Assembly: GCA_015494735.1 (NCBI GenBank)
Contig: WGAQ01000085.1
Coordinates: 1 to 5,946 of the forward strand
Direction: 5' to 3'
DNA length: 5,946 nt
From: Caldifarciminota bacterium
GTDB taxonomy: Bacteria; Hydrothermota; Hydrothermia; LBFQ01; DSFT01
Part shown: positions 1 through 5,944 of the stretch, in pieces
How the letters are laid out: each line of letters starts with the position of its first letter
Numbering within the stretch: position 1 is the stretch's first letter
The notes under the pieces: generated by a model
What the model was told of the DNA's origin: nothing
Databases searched by the model: none
The model's input: only the letters and a program-made list of their open reading frames with translations
Translations under genes and position numbers: made by a program

Positions 1-1828
1 CTATTCTCAGGACCTCCTCCTCGAATGTGATGATGTATCCCCTCGAAGTCAGGTCCATGAGGTGCTTCGCCAGATGAATCGAATCGGAATACAGGTACAG
101 CTCGGATGGGGGGTTGTGGATGTTGGGAAGGAAGAACATCTCTCCATGGATGTAAAACAGGAGTTCCAGGGAGCCATCGGCGGGATAGTCGAATGGTGCC
201 AGGAGGGAAGTGTATCTGTACAGGCGGGTGTAGCCCTCCGCTCCTTCCATGAAGGGGTCCAGGCACCCCTTTATCCTCTTGGAGAACAGCAGCGGTCTGA
301 TTTTTACAAATAGATTGCCCTCCATCTTCATGCGGGAGAGGAATTCCTCCAGTGCTGTCGGGGGGATGCCTGCGTGCAGGGCGAATTCTCCCTTCTCCGT
401 CAGCCTTTCGCCCTCTATGTAGCCCCTCTCCTTCAGATAGGAGAGTATGAGGTCTATCTTGGCGTAGTCGTCGAAGTGCCTGAAGGAAAAGGTGTTCTTG
501 AGGAATTCATACACTTCCCCCCTGCTCATCTGGTATGCGGAGAGGACGAAGGAGGAGAGGTTTGCCGCGGGGCCCAGATAGTCGGCGAACAGGCTCTCTA
601 TATTCTGCAGGCTCTCCATTATTTCGGTTATGCCTTCCTCGAACATCTCTTTGCTGGCCTGGTCCAGGGTTTTCCTGGAGGTCCTGTACATGAGCAAATC
701 CACGTATCCCACTTCCTTTATCCCGAATCTGCCCGCCCTTCCCTCCATCTGGAGTATGTCGGTGGGGGATGGAATTACCACCTTCTTCTTCCGCTGACGG
801 TCGTAGTATGAGGTCATGAGGATTATGACTCTGTCCGCCGGTAAATTGATGCCGTACGCAAGGGTCTGGGTGGCAATCAGGGCCCTTATGCGCCCTTCCC
901 TGAAGAGTTTCTCTATCCGGTGCTTTTCCTGAACCGGTATATCGGCGTTGTGAAAGGCAAAATCGTACTTATCCGGCTCCTCTTCGTACAGGACCGTGAA
1001 GGGGAGCGTCCTGTTGGCAATTGTGTAGCCCTTTTCGTACACGAGTCTCAGCAGATTCCATCCGATTTCCTTCTTATAGACGAATATTATGGTCAATTCG
1101 TCCCCTTTCCTCTGCTTCAGGTAGAATTCCAGGAGGCTCTCTTCCAGAGATTGCCCCTTCTTCAAATTGTGGTTCTTCTTTACGATGGGAACGGGTCTCC
1201 AGTTTCCCCTTATGTGGAGCCGGGCCCCTATCCAGTCCGCGATTTCCGTATCCCGGGGAAGGGTCGCCGACAGGCCCAGTATGGGCACCCTGTCCCTCAT
1301 CATGGCAACTGCTTCCTCCACCACATTTCCCCTCCCGCTGAATACGTGGTGAATCTCGTCTATTACGAGACTCCCGGCCCTGTACCCCCATCCCCTGTTT
1401 CTGAGGGACAGTACGAAGGATTCGTATGTGGCAACCACCGTGCTGGATTTGATTTCCAGATAGTCCTCCATCACATCCCCCGTCCTCAGGTCCACCCTTC
1501 CGAATATCTTCTGCAGGGTCCTGTGAATCTCTTCCGCCAGGGCCTTGGTGGGGACGATGTACACCCTCAATCCCCTGTGCCTCTTCATGAAATCTATCGC
1601 CACGACGGTCTTTCCGCTGGATGTGGGTGTGGACACGAGGGCAGAGCCCTCCCCGTACTTCTCGTGGAACAGGGTCTGGAGGGGATTGAGCACGGGAAAG
1701 GGGAGATTCTCATCCACCTCGGATGCGGGAATCAGGTCCATTTCCCTCCTGTTGCCATTTTCGATATATACGACTTTCCCGCTCCTGCCATCGAATTTCG
1801 AGTCCTCGTGTAGCACTATCAGGGACAT
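1..1828 (-). CDS. Ski2/Hel308-like superfamily 2 DExH-box helicase, 3' end beyond window
   Basis: Reading the minus strand from the ATG at 1828 gives an uninterrupted frame of 609 residues that leaves the window without a stop. The superfamily 2 helicase motifs are all in order: a Q-like NPLQ (48-51), motif I TPTSSGKT with Lys73, Ia PTKALAEE (93-100), II DEIH (157-160), III SATLP (187-191), IVa FHNADIP (292-298), V ATQTLAYGINLPA (319-331) and VI QMEGRAGR (360-367). After the RecA pair comes a helical, winged-helix-like stretch (about 455-485) with a LTEKGEFA signature resembling the LTxxGxxxA of Hel308/Ski2 proteins. Residues 486-609 are diverged and I recognise no ratchet domain there. By family, an ATP-driven 3'-5' nucleic-acid translocase/unwindase; whether DNA repair (Hel308-like) or RNA (Ski2-like) cannot be decided. 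It starts 24 bp after the GT2 stop, so is probably co-transcribed with it, although it has its own TAAAAT box. There is no Shine-Dalgarno sequence. Most Arg codons are AGG. Confidence 0.93.
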   Translation of the reverse strand, partial: MSLIVLHEDSKFDGRSGKVVYIENGNRREMDLIPASEVDENLPFPVLNPLQTLFHEKYGEGSALVSTPTSSGKTVVAIDFMKRHRGLRVYIVPTKALAEEIHRTLQKIFGRVDLRTGDVMEDYLEIKSSTVVATYESFVLSLRNRGWGYRAGSLVIDEIHHVFSGRGNVVEEAVAMMRDRVPILGLSATLPRDTEIADWIGARLHIRGNWRPVPIVKKNHNLKKGQSLEESLLEFYLKQRKGDELTIIFVYKKEIGWNLLRLVYEKGYTIANRTLPFTVLYEEEPDKYDFAFHNADIPVQEKHRIEKLFREGRIRALIATQTLAYGINLPADRVIILMTSYYDRQRKKKVVIPSPTDILQMEGRAGRFGIKEVGYVDLLMYRTSRKTLDQASKEMFEEGITEIMESLQNIESLFADYLGPAANLSSFVLSAYQMSRGEVYEFLKNTFSFRHFDDYAKIDLILSYLKERGYIEGERLTEKGEFALHAGIPPTALEEFLSRMKMEGNLFVKIRPLLFSKRIKGCLDPFMEGAEGYTRLYRYTSLLAPFDYPADGSLELLFYIHGEMFFLPNIHNPPSELYLYSDSIHLAKHLMDLTSRGYIITFEEEVLRI

Positions 1829-1838
1829 GAACTGACAA

Positions 1839-1844
1839 ATTTTA
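1839..1844 (-). promoter_or_regulatory. Putative -10 box (TAAAAT) for the helicase gene
   Basis: On the minus strand, TAAAAT lies 10 nt before the helicase ATG, inside the 24 bp gap after the GT2 stop. The match to the bacterial -10 TATAAT is good, and the distance would place transcription start at or next to the ATG. No purine-rich ribosome-binding site occupies the gap. I see no convincing -35 element, because the upstream DNA is the coding end of the GT2 gene. The assignment rests on the repeated occurrence of this box at the other starts. Confidence 0.4.
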
Positions 1845-1852
1845 TGCCCGAT

Positions 1853-2638
1853 TCAGCCCGTGAACTTCTCCATCAGTCGAAGGACCCTCTCCAGAAACTC
1901 CTCCAGACTCGCGAGGTCCCTCTTCCCTTCCTCGAATCTGGCGAACTCGTAGTCCACAATCTCCCTGTCCACTTTCCCCCTGAAGAACCTGTAAATTTCC
2001 GCCTTCATGTACTTGAGAATCAGGTTTATCCTGCCCTCCTTATCCAGACGGCGAACGCTCACCCGTATGGGGGTTGAGGAAATTACACCGAACCGTGCAA
2101 TCCTGCTGGCCCTTCTGACGAAATCGTGGTCCTCTGCGAGATATACGGATTCGTCGAATCCACCTATCCGGCGAAATATACGACGGGTTGCCATTATCCC
2201 GAATCCGGGAGCGTATGGATACAGTCTGCTGCTTGCCCTTATCAGGATATTGGTCATGCGGAACAGGAGGTGGTCTATCCTAAAGCTGGATATGGGCTGG
2301 AATCGAAATGTGGCGCTCTCGTAGTATTCCCTGTCGAATTCCCTTATTGCTCTTTCGACGAAATCGCTCCTGACCCGGGTATCGGCATCCAGGAATATGA
2401 GGTATTCGCCCCTGGATGCCCGGGCTCCCCTGTTCCTCCCCTCCGCGGGCCTCCCCCCATCGACCACCTTTGCACCCATGCTTTCCGCTATCTCCCGTGT
2501 TCCATAGGTGGAGCCCGCATCTGCCACGATTATCTCTATGGGTCTGTATGTCTGTCTCTTCAGGTCCCGGAGGAGATGGGGTAGATAGTGCTTCTCGTTT
2601 AACGCCGGTATCACTATGGAAACTAAGGGCTTTTCCAT
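1853..2638 (-). CDS. Family 2 glycosyltransferase (GT-A fold)
   Basis: A 261-residue protein with a complete GT-A, family 2 layout: the nucleotide-binding first strand VSIVIPALNE (6-15), a VADAGST segment (38-44), the metal-binding FLDADTR with Asp84 and Asp86 (82-88), a PYAPGFGIM acceptor-side segment (141-149), GGFDE (159-163) and EDHDFVRR (169-176) holding the likely catalytic acid. By family it transfers a sugar from a nucleotide-sugar to a lipid, glycan or protein acceptor on the cytoplasmic face of the membrane; the sugar and acceptor cannot be read from sequence. There is no transmembrane helix. The basic amphipathic segment at about 204-220 might give peripheral membrane contact. Position 45 is Tyr where many relatives have Asp (GSTDGT). 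Arg codons are more mixed (CGN and AGG/AGA) than in the helicase. The ATG has no Shine-Dalgarno but a TAAAAT box 8 nt upstream; it is divergent from the lipoprotein gene and is followed by the helicase. Confidence 0.93.
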   Translation of the reverse strand: MEKPLVSIVIPALNEKHYLPHLLRDLKRQTYRPIEIIVADAGSTYGTREIAESMGAKVVDGGRPAEGRNRGARASRGEYLIFLDADTRVRSDFVERAIREFDREYYESATFRFQPISSFRIDHLLFRMTNILIRASSRLYPYAPGFGIMATRRIFRRIGGFDESVYLAEDHDFVRRASRIARFGVISSTPIRVSVRRLDKEGRINLILKYMKAEIYRFFRGKVDREIVDYEFARFEEGKRDLASLEEFLERVLRLMEKFTG

Positions 2639-2646
2639 GGTGAAAA

Positions 2647-2652
2647 ATTTTA
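2647..2652 (-). promoter_or_regulatory. Putative -10 box (TAAAAT) for the GT2 gene
   Basis: The minus strand reads GTAAAAT, then TTTTCACC, then ATG, so the hexamer ends 8 nt before the start codon. Transcription starting 6-8 nt past a -10 box would begin at or within a base or two of the ATG, giving a leaderless mRNA. No ribosome-binding sequence is present in the 8 nt. Confidence 0.5.
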
Positions 2653-2663
2653 CTCTTTCACGG

Positions 2664-2669
2664 TAAAAT
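2664..2669 (+). promoter_or_regulatory. Extra TAAAAT copy, possible alternative -10 for the lipoprotein gene
   Basis: A third GTAAAAT lies 14 bp upstream of, and in the same orientation as, the copy next to the lipoprotein start. Used as a -10 it would give a leader of about 15 nt, still without a Shine-Dalgarno sequence. It may instead be a half-site for a regulator. Confidence 0.25.
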
Positions 2670-2677
2670 ACTTGCTG

Positions 2678-2683
2678 TAAAAT
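2678..2683 (+). promoter_or_regulatory. Putative -10 box (TAAAAT) for the lipoprotein gene
   Basis: GTAAAAT is followed by the 8 nt TGAAGTGG and then the ATG at 2692, the mirror image of the GT2 side. The hexamer's last base is the first base of the alternative TTG start at 2683. If this box is used, that TTG would lie outside the transcript, which favours the ATG as the start. Confidence 0.5.
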
Positions 2684-2691
2684 TGAAGTGG

Positions 2692-3264
2692 ATGAGGAGG
2701 GTTGTGGCGATTCTGCCCATCTTCCTCACCGGGTGCACGGCAGGTGTGGTGGTCAACAGGGCCGGGGTGGTGAAGGATGCGGAGAATTACTTCCAGGCCG
2801 ATTTAACCTATTTCGCAGGCTCATCCTATTCCGGGCTCGCCTCCGGTTTCTCGTATGCATACAGGAGACCTGTCAACCGGCATCTGGAATACGGTGTGGA
2901 GGCATCTTTCTATGGGGGCTTCTTCGAAATCAGCTCGTACGAAGGGGCCATGTCCGGTTTCATGGGGGATGTCTATGGCAAACTGTCGGGTGGAATGGAA
3001 AGTTTTTCCATTGCCATGCAGGTGGGACTGGGGATAATGGGTGCGGTTTCCAGCGAGGAGAGTATCGTGCTTCCGGGGGGTCGGGTCTCGCTCCTCATGG
3101 GATTTGGCAGGGGAGAGCCTTTCACCATCGGATTTACGTTGCCTCCTGCGGTTTTCTGGTGGAGCGTCCACATGGGCCCGATGAATATCTTTCTATCTGT
3201 TTCGCTGGTGGCCATGTACCTTGAGGCCCCGGGCGTGGGAGCAGGATTCGGATTCAGTTTTTGA
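2692..3264 (+). CDS. Putative lipoprotein with a small outer-membrane beta-barrel-like body
   Basis: A 190-residue protein of unrecognised family. It opens with a very short lipoprotein signal peptide: two Arg, a hydrophobic core VVAILPIF and the lipobox LTGC, with the acylated Cys at residue 15 (codon 2734-2736). The rest is rich in Gly, aromatic and Ser residues, with alternating hydrophobic strands and tight turns, for example FSYAYRRPVNRHLEYGVEAS. It ends GFGFSF; a C-terminal Phe is the usual recognition signal of outer-membrane barrel proteins. The body would fit about eight strands. I infer an envelope protein, perhaps a lipid-anchored barrel; substrate or partner unknown. An in-frame TTG at 2683 would add three residues, but the ATG is preferred because the TAAAAT box overlaps the TTG and sits 8 nt before the ATG, as on the GT2 side. 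It shares the divergent promoter with GT2 and overlaps the convergent GT9 gene by 11 bp. Confidence 0.82.
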   Translation: MRRVVAILPIFLTGCTAGVVVNRAGVVKDAENYFQADLTYFAGSSYSGLASGFSYAYRRPVNRHLEYGVEASFYGGFFEISSYEGAMSGFMGDVYGKLSGGMESFSIAMQVGLGIMGAVSSEESIVLPGGRVSLLMGFGRGEPFTIGFTLPPAVFWWSVHMGPMNIFLSVSLVAMYLEAPGVGAGFGFSF

Positions 3265-4195
3265 GGTCAAGGAACCTTCTTATCCGCTCGAAGGCAATTT
3301 TCTCATCCATCCAGTCCATGCATGCATGGTCTCCCCTCGTACATTTCTTCTCTCCGTGAAGACTGCATGGCCTGCATGGGAGGTACTTCACTTCCAGAAC
3401 CATGCTCCGGGAGGCGAAGGGGGCGAAGCCCCATTCGGGGATGGTGGGGCCGAAGAAGGCCACTGTGGGGACATCGAATGCGCTGGCGATGTGGGTCAGG
3501 CCGCTGTCGTTTCCGATGAATAGACGGGCATCCCTGATGATGAGCATGGCCTCCTTCAGACTGGTCCTGTCCATCAGGTTTATGACCTTCTCCCCTGTGG
3601 GGGGAATCCTGTCCCTGAGGAAGTGGAGGTCCCTGCTCTTTCCCAGATATACTCTTTTGTAGTGGAGGCTGTCCAGTAGGGCATCCAGTTTATCGTAGTG
3701 CCTCCACACTCTGGACTCGTACCGGGCAGGGGGGCTTATGACCATGTAATCCCCCTCTACTGGACTCTTTCCCTTCACGATGAGTCGGGGTTTCTGCGTC
3801 GTCTCTATGCCTATTCGCCTGAGAGCGTCATTGTACATCTGATATACGGGTATGTCGATGTGGGGGCGCTTCGTTATAAGGGACAGCCTGCGCCTGAGGG
3901 AATACTTGCGGTAGGTGTGCGATTTTACAGGATTGATCATCCGGGACAGCAGAAAGGTCTTTATCTTCCCGTGCAAATCGAACACGTAATCGTATCCCTC
4001 TCTTCTCAGTTGCGATATGGAGACCTCCCCCTCCACGAATACCCTCTTCACCCTGTAATCGTCCCGAAATATCTCATCGAAGGGTTTTCTGGTGAGGAAG
4101 TGGACCTCTATTCCTCTTCTGTAAAGTGCTTCCACCGCTCCCGTCGTCAGGACCACATCTCCCAGCTGGCCCAGTCTTATCAGGAGGACTTTCAA
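3254..4195 (-). CDS. GT9-family glycosyltransferase (ADP-heptose:LPS heptosyltransferase-like)
   Basis: A 313-residue protein of normal GT9 length and GT-B architecture. The N-terminal acceptor domain starts MKVLLIRLGQLGDVVLTTG, with the conserved Asp13 that is the likely catalytic base in heptosyltransferases, and continues to YDYVFDLHG (68-76). The C-terminal donor domain carries FIGNDSGLTHIASA (226-239) with the family D-S-G-x-x-H, then FFGP (247-250). A Cys cluster follows, Cys274, 277, 285 and 292 (CRPCSLHGEKKC and onward), seen in many GT9 proteins. By family it adds a heptose or similar sugar to lipopolysaccharide core or a comparable surface glycan at the cytoplasmic face; the actual sugar is not determined. 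The start is TTG at 4195, chosen because the conserved N-terminus begins there; there is no Shine-Dalgarno, but TAAATT lies 9 nt upstream. The gene follows the ankyrin gene by 12 bp, probably in one transcript, and its stop overlaps the lipoprotein stop. Confidence 0.94.
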   Translation of the reverse strand: MKVLLIRLGQLGDVVLTTGAVEALYRRGIEVHFLTRKPFDEIFRDDYRVKRVFVEGEVSISQLRREGYDYVFDLHGKIKTFLLSRMINPVKSHTYRKYSLRRRLSLITKRPHIDIPVYQMYNDALRRIGIETTQKPRLIVKGKSPVEGDYMVISPPARYESRVWRHYDKLDALLDSLHYKRVYLGKSRDLHFLRDRIPPTGEKVINLMDRTSLKEAMLIIRDARLFIGNDSGLTHIASAFDVPTVAFFGPTIPEWGFAPFASRSMVLEVKYLPCRPCSLHGEKKCTRGDHACMDWMDEKIAFERIRRFLDLKN

Positions 4196-4204
4196 ACTGT
4201 GGAA

Positions 4205-4210
4205 AATTTA
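4205..4210 (-). promoter_or_regulatory. Putative -10-like box (TAAATT) for the GT9 gene
   Basis: The minus strand reads CTTTAAATTTTCCACAG just before the TTG start. TAAATT ends 9 nt before it, and its first three bases are the TAA stop codon of the ankyrin gene. Spacing is the same as at the other starts, but the match is one base weaker than TAAAAT, and the AT-rich stop may explain part of it. Confidence 0.3.
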
Positions 4211-5944
4211 AAGGTCGTCTGTGAACAGGATTAACGGAGGACTGTATTCATGGAATGGCTCCGGCAGTATATATTGGGGCTTCAGTTTGAGAAGCAGGCG
4301 GCGTGCCCTGCTCGCGGGAATCAACTTCCTGGCCAGTTTGCGGGCTTTTGGCAGGAACGACTCATGTACATTCACCACCAGCGGACTGACCCATGATATT
4401 CCCCCTATAATCATGGGGAACATATTCAGCGATTCTATCAGGAACTGCATTTCGCACAGAAAATCGTTCAGGACTTCCACAGGCATCCTCTTCATGGCCT
4501 CCATCATGGGTAGAAGTTCATCCTTCGTTTCCGCGGTTAATATCAGGGCCTCTTCTATCAGGGAATATGCGTTCACATACGGTCTGTACTCCCGTGCTAT
4601 GACCAGCCTCGCTTCCATGGGGATTTCCACCTCCACATAATCCAGATATACGGTGGGAAATTTGACATAGGCAGGCACCTCTTCGGGGTTCATGGGCATT
4701 CTCCTGAGGTCCTCCTCTGTCCATATCTTGAGCAGGGGTTTCTGTATCGTGGGAACTTCCCTCCGGGGAGCAAAGATGGACAGGGCGGCGATATCGGGGG
4801 ACAGCCCCTCCGGCCTTTCCGGAAGTGTCCTGAGGTCTATCGTCATGAAGTGCTCCATCGGCAGAGTTCCCTCCGGGAAATCCCTGTACCTTTCCCTTTG
4901 CATTTCCCACCACTCTTTGAATCCCTTTAGGGAGCCGTATAGTTCCCTGTAGGAGCGGGCGAAGTGTTTCCGGGGCGCGGTGGGCCAGGACTTCAGGTCT
5001 ATGGCCGGGGGTACTCCTCCCAGTTTCATATAGGGGTTCTTTTGCTCCGAAACGGGGGTGGGAAAGACGACCAGTGCCCTTTTCCAGGTAAGGGGTATAT
5101 CCCACTCTGACGAGTATCTCTTTATTTCATCGATTTCTTCCCTGAGATAAGTCAGCGCTCTGCGGGCGTGATTTTCGCTTATCTGCAGCGATTTCTCTAT
5201 GACCGAATCGTACATTCCTCTTTCCACGAGGATTTCTTCCACTTTTCTGTTCACGTAATGCCTGTCCTTCGGGATTCTGGTGATGCGGGCTCCCCTTTCC
5301 AGAAGTTTCAGGGCGGTTCTGAAATGGCCCATTTCCAGCGCGATATCCAGCGGCGTTTTACCGCTTCTATCCCTGCTGTTCACATCCAGTTTATGCGTTT
5401 CCACAAGGGAATCCACGACCTGAAGAAACGAATCTGATGCATTTACCGTTCTGCTTTTTGCCGCGATGTGAAGGAGTGTATCTCCAGTCCAGAAATCCGG
5501 TTCGGCAGGGTCGTTTCCATACTCGACCAGCAGGTCCAGAACCTTCCGATTTCCGTAATACACCGCATGGTGGAGCAACTCATGGTCTATCGGGTCATTG
5601 CCCATTTCCACAAACCACTGCATCAAACGGGGTGATGTCAGGTCTATGGGTCTGTCCCATAATTCCAGTTTTCGTATCCTGAGGTCCAGCAGGGCTATCA
5701 GAGGATTTCTCCCATCGGGTGGGCGGGCTGTGGGATTTGCGCCGCATTCGTGCAGCAGTTTCGCTGTCCGGAGATTGCGACTGAGGAATATCAGGGGGTA
5801 GGGGCCATTCTCCGTTTCCACGGTTGCAGATGGGTCTGCCCCTGCACGGCAAATCCTGCGCACGAGGAATGTATATCCGAACTTCACGGGATGGTAAAGG
5901 GCCGGGGTGTCTCCACCATTTCCCGTGGCTCCGTGCAGTAGCAT
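4208..5944 (-). CDS. Ankyrin-repeat protein with YwqG/DUF1963-like C-terminal region, probably 5'-partial
   Basis: The frame opens at an ATG 2 bp from the window edge and runs 578 residues to a TAA. Its first residues, LLHGATGNGGDTPALYH, already read as the end of one ankyrin repeat and the start of the next, so the true start is probably beyond the edge. About six repeats follow to residue 224; recognisable pieces are GDTPALYH (11-18), RAGADP (33-38), HECGANP (65-71), LLHHAVYYGN (123-132), GDTLLHIAA (154-162) and GKTPLDIALEMGH (195-207). Residues 232-275 form a charged helical linker that resembles a helix-turn-helix. Residues 303-520 contain KLGGVPP, WP (320-321), TIDLRTLPERP (368-378) and MIIGGISW (511-518), spaced much like DUF1963/YwqG proteins, whose function is not established. 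The tail (530-555) is very basic. There is no signal peptide in view, so probably cytoplasmic; ankyrin repeats imply protein binding. GT9 follows after 12 bp. Confidence 0.85.
   Translation of the reverse strand: MLLHGATGNGGDTPALYHPVKFGYTFLVRRICRAGADPSATVETENGPYPLIFLSRNLRTAKLLHECGANPTARPPDGRNPLIALLDLRIRKLELWDRPIDLTSPRLMQWFVEMGNDPIDHELLHHAVYYGNRKVLDLLVEYGNDPAEPDFWTGDTLLHIAAKSRTVNASDSFLQVVDSLVETHKLDVNSRDRSGKTPLDIALEMGHFRTALKLLERGARITRIPKDRHYVNRKVEEILVERGMYDSVIEKSLQISENHARRALTYLREEIDEIKRYSSEWDIPLTWKRALVVFPTPVSEQKNPYMKLGGVPPAIDLKSWPTAPRKHFARSYRELYGSLKGFKEWWEMQRERYRDFPEGTLPMEHFMTIDLRTLPERPEGLSPDIAALSIFAPRREVPTIQKPLLKIWTEEDLRRMPMNPEEVPAYVKFPTVYLDYVEVEIPMEARLVIAREYRPYVNAYSLIEEALILTAETKDELLPMMEAMKRMPVEVLNDFLCEMQFLIESLNMFPMIIGGISWVSPLVVNVHESFLPKARKLARKLIPASRARRLLLKLKPQYILPEPFHEYSPPLILFTDDL

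Larger units (their letters stand above)
2639..2691. promoter_or_regulatory. Divergent promoter region between GT2 and lipoprotein genes
   Basis: These 53 bp are the most AT-rich stretch of the window and separate two genes transcribed outward. They hold AATTTTAC at 2646-2653 and its perfect reverse complement GTAAAATT at 2677-2684, plus a third copy, GTAAAAT, at 2663-2669. The outer pair puts a TAAAAT hexamer exactly 8 nt before each of the two ATG codons. No good TTGACA-like -35 is found at 16-18 bp in either direction; CTTTCA at 2655-2660 is the best on the plus side, at 3 of 6 matches. The symmetry could also be an operator for a dimeric regulator acting on both genes. Confidence 0.6.

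Noticed and set aside
374..811. A 145-codon plus-strand open frame, and similar shorter ones at 62-313 and 1844-2077
   Set aside because: These are mirror frames of the helicase and GT2 genes with no start signal, no TAAAAT box and no domain.
920..1813. A 297-codon plus-strand open frame
   Set aside because: It is antisense to the helicase, whose full set of helicase motifs is on the other strand. The translated plus-strand product is Pro/His/Gly-rich and has no recognisable domain.
2683..2691. TTG at 2683 as the lipoprotein start
   Set aside because: It gives only three extra residues, and the TAAAAT box overlaps this codon. The ATG at 2692 has the same 8 nt spacing as the GT2 start. It cannot be fully excluded if the upstream TAAAAT at 2664-2669 is used.
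2695..2700. AGGAGG as a Shine-Dalgarno sequence for a GTG start at 2704
   Set aside because: It is two in-frame Arg codons straight after the ATG. Starting at 2704 would remove the positive charge needed by the signal peptide and leave only about 10 residues before the lipobox Cys.
3698..4234. A 178-codon plus-strand open frame over the GT9 gene
   Set aside because: It is antisense to a gene with clear GT9 motifs and has no plausible promoter or domain.
4518..5105. A 195-codon minus-strand frame inside the ankyrin gene
   Set aside because: It is the +1/+2 shadow of the ankyrin/DUF1963-like gene, with a low-complexity Arg/Gly/Pro-rich product.
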